DNA of 15,536 bases, taken from positions 3,023 to 18,558 of the forward strand of contig FR891196.1 of NCBI GenBank assembly GCA_000433515.1. The letters are read 5' to 3'. A program made the translations under genes and the position numbers. The stretch is from Candidatus Colimorpha enterica. Lineage in GTDB: Bacteria > Bacillota > Clostridia > Oscillospirales > CAG-272. The notes under the pieces were generated by a model, which worked only from the letters and a program-made list of their open reading frames with translations, did no database searches and had not been told where the DNA came from. Shown here in pieces: positions 7,017 to 12,354 of the stretch (position 1 is its first letter; every line of letters starts with the position of its first letter).

Positions 7017-8846
7017 AACATCGAGGAACTGAGGGACAAGGCTTCGCGCCTGCCTCTTACACCCGGCGTTTATCTCATGAAGGACGCGGCGGGACGGATA
7101 ATATACGTCGGAAAGTCAAAGGCGCTCCGCAGCCGCGTGCTTTCATACTTCACCGATATCGGACACCACACGGTCAAAACGGCAAAGCTGGTATCGGGTA
7201 TATCGGATTTCGACGTTATGCTGACATCAACGGAAATCGAGGCGCTTGCGCTTGAAAACCGGCTGATAAAGCTGCACACTCCGAAATTCAACATAAAGCT
7301 GAAGGACGGAAAGAGCTATCCGTACATCAAGCTGACCGTCAACGAGGAATACCCCCGCATCCTTGTCGTAAGGAAACGTCTTGCCGACGGCGCAAAGTAT
7401 TTCGGACCTTATTCCGGAACATCGACCGCATACATGATAGTCAATACGGTAAGAAAAGCCTTCGGCATACCTGACTGCAAAAAGAATTTCCCGAAGGACA
7501 TCGGAAAGACCCGTCCGTGTCTCAATTATCAGATAGGACTCTGCTGCGGAGTATGCACCGGAAGCGTTTCCGGAAACGAATACCGGAAAGTGTTCTCCGA
7601 CATCTCGTCGTTTCTCGGCGGCTCGTTCTCGGAAGTCAAAAAGTCTCTGACGGAGCAGATGGAATATGCCTCGGAGAACCTTATGTTCGAGGCTGCGGCT
7701 CTCTGCCGGGACAGGATAAAGAGCCTTTCAAAGCTGTGGGAAAAGCAGAAGGTAGTTGCGGCGCCGTATGTGGAACAGGACATAATCGCGCTGTATTCCG
7801 ACGAGACCTGCACCTGCCTGACGGTTTTCTATGTCCGCGGCGGCGCGGTTACCGACAGCGAAAGCTTTGTTTTCGGCGCCGACAGGATCGTTGACGAGGA
7901 CGCGGTTTCGTCGTTCCTGTACGAGCTTTACAGCGTAAGAGAGTACATTCCGAAGGAAATACTGCTCGACTTCCCTCTTTGCGACGACAGCCGGAACACG
8001 CTTTCCGACCTGCTCCGCGAAAAAGCGGGATACCGGGTCAATGTCCGCTTCCCCGAAAAGGGCAATCTCAAGGCGCTCTGCCGCATGGTTGCCGACAACG
8101 CAAAGGAATATGCCGCAAGATACAACGCCGACGCGGAAAAGCAGAACGACACGCTTATCAGAATAGCTCAGCTTCTCGGTCTTGAGGTCGTCCCGGAGAG
8201 GATCGAGGCTTACGACATATCAAACTACGGCAGTGAAAACATCACCGCCGGAAAGATCACGGTCGTCAACGGAAGGTTCGACAAGAGCGGCTACCGCACC
8301 TACAAAATCGCCTCGACCGCGGGACAGGACGACTATGCCTCTATGCGCGAGGCGATATCAAGACGCTTCAGCCACCCGGAGGACGAATATCCCGATCTTA
8401 TCCTTCTTGACGGCGGAAGGGCTCACGTTTCGGTCATAAGACAGCTGCTTGCCGGACTCGGCATTCCGATCCCTGTTTTCGGAATGGTAAAGGACGAGTA
8501 TCACAAGACCCGTGCGCTTACCGACGACGAATGCGAGATAAGCATTGCAAAGGAACAGCCGGTGTTTCTTATGATCTATAAGATACAGGAAGAGATCCAC
8601 CGCTTCACCGTATCGCGCATGACGGGAGCCAAGAGAAAATCGCTTAAGACCTCGTCGCTTGAGGCTGTAAACGGAATAGGTCCTGCAAAGGCAAAAGCAC
8701 TGCTTTCGGCTTTCGGCGGACTGTCCGGAGTTGCCGCCGCCGACAGAGCATCGCTTGCCGCGGTAAAGGGCATCACCGAAAAGGATGCCGAAGCCGTCAT
8801 AACATACTTTGCGGAATCGAAAAAGAAAAGGACAAAAACCACATGA
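7014..8846 (+). CDS. uvrC: Excinuclease ABC subunit C (UvrC)
   Basis: Makes both incisions around a lesion in nucleotide excision repair. From ATC 7014 the protein has 610 residues. In order: GIY-YIG nuclease domain (LTPGVYLMKD, IIYVGKSKALRSRV, with Glu in STEIEALALE); four iron-sulphur cysteines starting at Cys155 (C-x13-C-x7-C-x3-C, plus one extra Cys); a UVR domain (FEAAALCRDRIKSLSKLWEKQKVV); an RNase-H-like nuclease with Asp401 (YDISNYG), Asp466 (LLDGG) and His529 (EIHRF); and C-terminal helix-hairpin-helix repeats (VNGIGPAKAKALLSAFGG, VKGITEKDAEAV). An in-frame GTG at 6975 exists but lies inside the ptsH terminator; ATG 7078 would cut off the GIY motif. The end overlaps rsmD as ATGA. Confidence 0.94.
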   Translation: MNIEELRDKASRLPLTPGVYLMKDAAGRIIYVGKSKALRSRVLSYFTDIGHHTVKTAKLVSGISDFDVMLTSTEIEALALENRLIKLHTPKFNIKLKDGKSYPYIKLTVNEEYPRILVVRKRLADGAKYFGPYSGTSTAYMIVNTVRKAFGIPDCKKNFPKDIGKTRPCLNYQIGLCCGVCTGSVSGNEYRKVFSDISSFLGGSFSEVKKSLTEQMEYASENLMFEAAALCRDRIKSLSKLWEKQKVVAAPYVEQDIIALYSDETCTCLTVFYVRGGAVTDSESFVFGADRIVDEDAVSSFLYELYSVREYIPKEILLDFPLCDDSRNTLSDLLREKAGYRVNVRFPEKGNLKALCRMVADNAKEYAARYNADAEKQNDTLIRIAQLLGLEVVPERIEAYDISNYGSENITAGKITVVNGRFDKSGYRTYKIASTAGQDDYASMREAISRRFSHPEDEYPDLILLDGGRAHVSVIRQLLAGLGIPIPVFGMVKDEYHKTRALTDDECEISIAKEQPVFLMIYKIQEEIHRFTVSRMTGAKRKSLKTSSLEAVNGIGPAKAKALLSAFGGLSGVAAADRASLAAVKGITEKDAEAVITYFAESKKKRTKTT

Positions 8847-9397
8847 TGAGAATAATTACCGGAACGGCAAGGGGAGTTAAGCTTGAGACCCTTGACGGGG
8901 AAACCACAAGACCGACATCCGAAAGAGCAAAGGAGGCGGTTTTCAGTATGCTTCAGTTCGACATCGAAAACCGCAGCGTGCTTGACCTTTTCGGCGGCTC
9001 CGGCCAGCTTGCGCTTGAGGCTCTCAGCCGGGGGGCGGAGAAGGCATTCATATCCGACTCCGACCAGTCAGCGTGCGAGGTCATCAAAAGGAACGCAAAA
9101 AAGACAAAGCTGTTCGACAGGACTCGCGTGGTATGCAGCGACTGCCGCGCTGTGATACGCAATCTGTCGGGGCGCGAGAAATTCGGGCTGATCTTCCTCG
9201 ACCCTCCGTATAAAAGCGGGCTTGTACCGGAAATGCTTGAAAAGCTTGAAAAAGGCGGACTTGTTGCCGAAGGCGGGCTGATAGTCTGCGAAAACGACGC
9301 GGAACAGCCCTTTTCCCTGCCCGGCTATGAGCTTAAGAAGCACGCAAAATACGGCAGGGCATACGTCACGGTTCTGAGAAAGGAGTGTTCGGAATGA
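8843..9397 (+). CDS. rsmD: 16S rRNA (guanine966-N2)-methyltransferase RsmD
   Basis: Methylates G966 of 16S rRNA with S-adenosylmethionine. The 184-residue protein begins MRIITGTARGVKL and has TSERAKEAVFSML, the SAM-binding motif VLDLFGGSGQLALEALSRGA (Asp48), and the catalytic DPPY (from Asp120). ATG 8843 overlaps the uvrC stop; ATG 8846 is an equally good alternative one codon later. The stop overlaps coaD as ATGA. The rsmD-coaD pair is a common arrangement in Firmicutes. Confidence 0.94.
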   Translation: MMRIITGTARGVKLETLDGETTRPTSERAKEAVFSMLQFDIENRSVLDLFGGSGQLALEALSRGAEKAFISDSDQSACEVIKRNAKKTKLFDRTRVVCSDCRAVIRNLSGREKFGLIFLDPPYKSGLVPEMLEKLEKGGLVAEGGLIVCENDAEQPFSLPGYELKKHAKYGRAYVTVLRKECSE

Positions 9398-9870
9398 AAA
9401 ACGCGCTTATAACCGGCAGCTTTGATCCCGTCACCGTCGGTCACACCGATATTATACGGCGCGCGGCGGAGATCTTCGACAGCGTCACCGTTGCGCTCTG
9501 TCACAACACCGAAAAAAAGTATATGTTCACGCCGGAGCAGAGAGAAAAGTTGCTCACCCTTGCGGTGTCGGGGATGAAAAACGTGAAGGTCGCCGTCTGC
9601 CGGGGACTTGTTGCCGATTTTGCCGCCGAGGTCGGAGCCTCCGTCATTGTGCGGGGGATACGGAATCCCGTCGATTCGGCATATGAAGCTGATATGGCGA
9701 CGATCAACCGCGGACTCGGTTCTCATCCCGAAACGGTTTTTCTGCCGTCAAAGCCGGAATTTCTGCACATTTCGTCCTCCTATGTCCGCGACATGATAAA
9801 ATACCGCCAGCCGCTCGACGGCATTGTCCCGGAAGAAGCAGCGGAGTATCTCAGAAGTTTAACAGTCTGA
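9394..9870 (+). CDS. coaD: Phosphopantetheine adenylyltransferase CoaD
   Basis: Catalyses the penultimate step of coenzyme A synthesis: ATP plus 4'-phosphopantetheine gives dephospho-CoA. The 158-residue nucleotidyltransferase has GSFDPVTVGH (8-17, the HxGH-type nucleotide motif), VALCHNTEKKYMFTPEQR, VIVRGIRNPVDSAYEADMA and the signature ISSSYVR (about 126-132). ATG 9394 is preceded by AAAGGAG (9379-9385) at eight bases; a GTG at 9385 overlaps that ribosome site and is less likely. Last gene of the uvrC-rsmD-coaD group. Confidence 0.95.
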   Translation: MKNALITGSFDPVTVGHTDIIRRAAEIFDSVTVALCHNTEKKYMFTPEQREKLLTLAVSGMKNVKVAVCRGLVADFAAEVGASVIVRGIRNPVDSAYEADMATINRGLGSHPETVFLPSKPEFLHISSSYVRDMIKYRQPLDGIVPEEAAEYLRSLTV

Positions 9871-9958
9871 TCCGGGCAGCCCCAAAACCTTCCGCAAGAG
9901 GACAATCCTTCTTTCTGTTCACTGATTATACGACATAAAATACTAAATATTTCCATCG

Positions 9959-10005
9959 TTCGCCGTTTTGTTCTCTTTGAGGTTCAGAACGGCGAAATTT
10001 TGTTC
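9959..10005 (+). terminator. Terminator-like hairpin between coaD and mraZ
   Basis: TTCGCCGTT (9959-9967) pairs with AACGGCGAA (9988-9996) around a 20-base loop that contains a minor CTC/GAG stem. A T-rich stretch (ATTTTGTTCTT) follows. It is placed as expected for the end of the uvrC-rsmD-coaD transcript, though 90 bases after the stop. The remaining DNA of 9871-9958 shows nothing I can name. Confidence 0.55.
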
Positions 10006-10055
10006 TTATTGGAATCAAAAATCTTTTCCCGCAGAAAAATATCGAACGGTTTTTA

Positions 10056-10084
10056 TTGAAAATCCCGTTCCGATGGTCTATAAT
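10056..10084 (+). promoter_or_regulatory. Promoter of the dcw cluster (mraZ promoter)
   Basis: TTGAAA (10056-10061), a 17-base spacer and a perfect TATAAT (10079-10084) make a strong SigA-type promoter. Transcription would start near 10091, at the left edge of the MraZ boxes, leaving a leader of about 80 bases before mraZ. Confidence 0.88.
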
Positions 10085-10091
10085 AGTAGTG

Positions 10092-10121
10092 AAAGTGGCG
10101 GGAAGTGGCGCAAAGTGGTGT
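10092..10121 (+). promoter_or_regulatory. MraZ operator: three direct repeats in 10-bp phase
   Basis: AAAGTGGCGG, GAAGTGGCGC and AAAGTGGTGT follow each other without gaps, each with AAGTGG in the same place. MraZ is known to bind short direct repeats with a GTGG or TGGG core just upstream of its own gene. The boxes start at the predicted transcription start, so binding should block the promoter. A fourth degenerate unit (AATAGTAGTG) may precede them at 10082. Confidence 0.88.
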
Positions 10122-10172
10122 AAATCAGACGCATATTCCCGTTTCTGAAGCCGGAACGGAGGAGGACGGAAT

Positions 10173-10592
10173 ATGTTTTGCGGCGAATACAGCCACAACC
10201 TTGACGCTAAAAAAAGAATAATCCTGCCCTCAAAGCTCCGCGAACAGCTCGGCGACGGCGTTGTCATGACAAAAAGCGTTGACAGATGCGTCGCTCTCTA
10301 TCCGGTCGAACGCTGGAACGCATTTACGGCAAAGCTCGATTCCCTTCCCGACATCGAAACACGTCAGGTAAAGAGATTTCTTTACTCCGCCGCGTTCGAA
10401 ACGTCGGTTGACGGTCAGGGGCGCATTCTGATAGCCCCGAACCTCTGCGATTATGCCTCACTTACCAGAAGCGTGAAGGTCATTGGCGTCGGAGATCACA
10501 TTGAGATCTGGGACGAGGCTCTCTGGGCTGAGGAAAACAGCTCCGAAAACACCGCCGATATTGCAAACGTGCTCATAAAGCTCGGCTTCTGA
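10173..10592 (+). CDS. mraZ: Transcriptional regulator MraZ
   Basis: DNA-binding regulator of the division and cell-wall cluster; it forms ring-shaped oligomers that contact direct repeats. The 139 residues hold two AbrB-like halves, each with the DxxxR signature: DAKKR (11-15) and DGQGR (80-84). FCGEYSHNLDAKKRIILPSK is the standard N-terminus. The start is fixed by AGGAGG (10160-10165) seven bases before ATG. A stem of CCGTTTC (10139-10145) with GGAACGG (10153-10159) abuts this ribosome site. It lies directly behind its own predicted operator, so autorepression is expected. rsmH follows 11 bases after the stop. Confidence 0.95.
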   Translation: MFCGEYSHNLDAKKRIILPSKLREQLGDGVVMTKSVDRCVALYPVERWNAFTAKLDSLPDIETRQVKRFLYSAAFETSVDGQGRILIAPNLCDYASLTRSVKVIGVGDHIEIWDEALWAEENSSENTADIANVLIKLGF

Positions 10593-10603
10593 CGGGAATC
10601 ATC

Positions 10604-11536
10604 ATGGAAAAACAGTTCGAACACTACTCCGTCATGCTTGCCGAATGCATTGACGGGCTGAATATAAAACCTGACGGACTTTACGTTGACTGCACGGCCG
10701 GCGGCGGCGGTCACAGCTTTGAAATCGCGAAACGGCTGAACGGAAACGGCAGACTGATAGCGATCGACCGCGACCCTGAAGCGATCGCGGCGGTGACAAA
10801 GCGTCTTGCCCCCTTCTCCGACCGCGTTGAGATTATAAACAGCAATTATTCCGCGCTCGGTGAAATTCTCGGAGACAGAAGGGCTGACGGTGTTCTTATC
10901 GACCTCGGTGTTTCGTCATATCAGCTCGACACCCCCGAAAGAGGCTTCTCCTACATGAACGACGCGCCTCTTGATATGAGAATGAACCCGAACGACCCGG
11001 TAAGCGCGCGCGATATTGTCAATAATTACTCAGAAGAACAGCTTGCCGACGTGATATTCCGCTTCGGCGAAGAAAAATTCTCCCGGAGGATAGCTTCAGA
11101 TATTGTAAAGCGCCGGAAAATAAAACCCATCGGAACCACGCTTGAGCTTGCCGGAATAATCGCCGGCGCGATCCCGCCGAAATTCCGTGAAAAAGGCTCA
11201 AATCCCGCAAAGCGCACCTTTCAGGCGATACGCATAGAGGTCAATCACGAGCTTGACATAATCGAACCGACGGTCAGAACCATCTCCGGAGTGCTCAGCC
11301 CCGGCGGACGGATGGCGGTCATCACATTCCATTCGCTTGAGGACAGACTGGTAAAACAGACCCTCTCTGAGCTTGCAAGAGGCTGTACCTGCCCGCCGGA
11401 ATTTCCCGTCTGCGTATGCGGGAAAAAGCCGGTCATGAAGCTGATAACAAGAAAACCGCTCCTTCCCTCCGCGGCGGAGCTTGAGGAAAACAAAAGATCG
11501 CACAGTGCAAAGCTGAGAATCGCGGAAAAAATATAA
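10604..11536 (+). CDS. rsmH: 16S rRNA (cytosine1402-N4)-methyltransferase RsmH (MraW)
   Basis: Methylates N4 of C1402 in the ribosomal P site using S-adenosylmethionine. The 310 residues contain YVDCTAGGGGHSFEIAKRL (SAM loop), DGVLIDLGVSSYQLDTPERGFSY, PLDMRM, KRTFQAIRIEVNHEL and the C-terminal ITFHSLEDRLVK, all hallmarks of the family. A four-cysteine stretch near the C-terminus (CTCPPEFPVCVCGKKP) is the usual RsmH tail. The ribosome site is weak. Second gene of the dcw cluster; the only gene in the window ending in TAA. Confidence 0.95.
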   Translation: MEKQFEHYSVMLAECIDGLNIKPDGLYVDCTAGGGGHSFEIAKRLNGNGRLIAIDRDPEAIAAVTKRLAPFSDRVEIINSNYSALGEILGDRRADGVLIDLGVSSYQLDTPERGFSYMNDAPLDMRMNPNDPVSARDIVNNYSEEQLADVIFRFGEEKFSRRIASDIVKRRKIKPIGTTLELAGIIAGAIPPKFREKGSNPAKRTFQAIRIEVNHELDIIEPTVRTISGVLSPGGRMAVITFHSLEDRLVKQTLSELARGCTCPPEFPVCVCGKKPVMKLITRKPLLPSAAELEENKRSHSAKLRIAEKI

Positions 11537-11554
11537 ACAGAAAGAGGAAAAGCC

Positions 11555-12214
11555 ATGACATCCGATGTTTCAAAGAAAAAAACAGTTGCCGCGTCGGGAC
11601 AGGACGTGATTTCCGGGAAGAAAAATCCCCGGCCGAGGTCGGCTTCCGATATAATCAATAAAAAAACAGTTTCGCACGACAGACGTGTCACGGGATATAC
11701 AAGAGTCAAGTCGGGAGAGCTCAGGCGCCGTCCGGCATCAAGGACTCCCGATATGTCAAATCCTAACGCAAGAGTGGTGAACCCCGGTGTCTCGATAGGC
11801 TCTCTTACAACGGCAAAGCGCGAAAGGACTGCCGCGCTTCCGGCAGTCAGGACAGAGCCGACCGTCAGAACCATTTCCGACACGAAAAAGCAGGCGTTTC
11901 CCTTCTCGATTGTTTTCATGTCGCTCATCTGCTCGGTGCTGTTCATGTATATGATCTTCAATTACGTAAAGATAAACGAGCATACCTCGGCAGTTTCCGA
12001 TCTCAAGAAGGAGATTGCCACTCTGAGTGCCGAAAAGGACGACCTTACGGCAAAGCTCGACCGCAAGAACGACCTCACCTATATAGAAAAGGTCGCAAAG
12101 GAACAGCTCGGCATGGTCAAGATCGACGAGATCATCAAAAAATACGTAACGATGGACCCGGATGATGTAATAACATCTTTCGGCAAAAACACCGGTACTT
12201 CGTCAGCTGACTGA
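11555..12214 (+). CDS. ftsL: FtsL/DivIC-type cell division protein with long cytosolic tail
   Basis: Bitopic divisome protein that, with its partners, connects and activates the septal transpeptidase. The 219 residues comprise about 112 hydrophilic, Lys/Arg/Ser/Thr-rich residues that look disordered, one membrane segment (about 114-138, PFSIVFMSLICSVLFMYMIF), and an outside coiled coil (about 147-172, LKKEIATLSAEKDDLTAKLD). The end has YIEKVAKEQLGMVK, the conserved tail of the FtsL/DivIC family. Typical FtsL is near 120 residues, so the cytosolic part is unusually long. Position between rsmH and the PBP gene supports FtsL rather than DivIC. The start follows AAAGAGG. Confidence 0.85.
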   Translation: MTSDVSKKKTVAASGQDVISGKKNPRPRSASDIINKKTVSHDRRVTGYTRVKSGELRRRPASRTPDMSNPNARVVNPGVSIGSLTTAKRERTAALPAVRTEPTVRTISDTKKQAFPFSIVFMSLICSVLFMYMIFNYVKINEHTSAVSDLKKEIATLSAEKDDLTAKLDRKNDLTYIEKVAKEQLGMVKIDEIIKKYVTMDPDDVITSFGKNTGTSSAD

Positions 12215-12229
12215 CATATTGCAAAGATA

Positions 12230-12276
12230 CGGGGGCAATACGGCAAAAAAATTTACAGCCGGTTGCCCCGTTTTTT
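12230..12276 (+). terminator. Rho-independent terminator after ftsL
   Basis: GGGGCAA (12232-12238) pairs with TTGCCCC (12263-12269), extended outward with CG pairing through one bulged G. An inner CGGC/GCCG stem (12241-12244, 12258-12261) stacks on it, and six T residues follow (12271-12276). It splits mraZ-rsmH-ftsL from the PBP gene. Confidence 0.82.
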
Positions 12277-12287
12277 CTTATTCCGTA

Positions 12288-12316
12288 TTGTAAAACGCGG
12301 ATTCAGGTAGTATAAT
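12288..12316 (+). promoter_or_regulatory. Promoter of the PBP gene
   Basis: TTGTAA (12288-12293), a 17-base spacer and a perfect TATAAT (12311-12316). The -35 matches consensus at four of six positions. It lies directly after the ftsL terminator, so the PBP and murE can be transcribed apart from mraZ control. Confidence 0.75.
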
Positions 12317-12337
12317 TATATAGTGTATATATTTCAC

Positions 12338-12354
12338 GGAGGTGATGGGACATA
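12338..12354 (+). promoter_or_regulatory. Strong ribosome binding site leading to an ATA codon
   Basis: GGAGGTGAT (12338-12346) is an exact complement of the 16S rRNA 3' end. In the PBP frame the codon at proper spacing is ATA (12352-12354), after an in-frame TGA at 12343. ATG 12345 is in another frame and only two bases from GGAGG. ATG 12397 is in frame but 54 bases from this site with no site of its own. Confidence 0.55.

Noticed and set aside
11245..11961. 238-codon open frame on the minus strand with hydrophobic stretches
   Set aside because: It is opposite rsmH and ftsL, both well supported; the hydrophobic runs mirror coding bias on the other strand.
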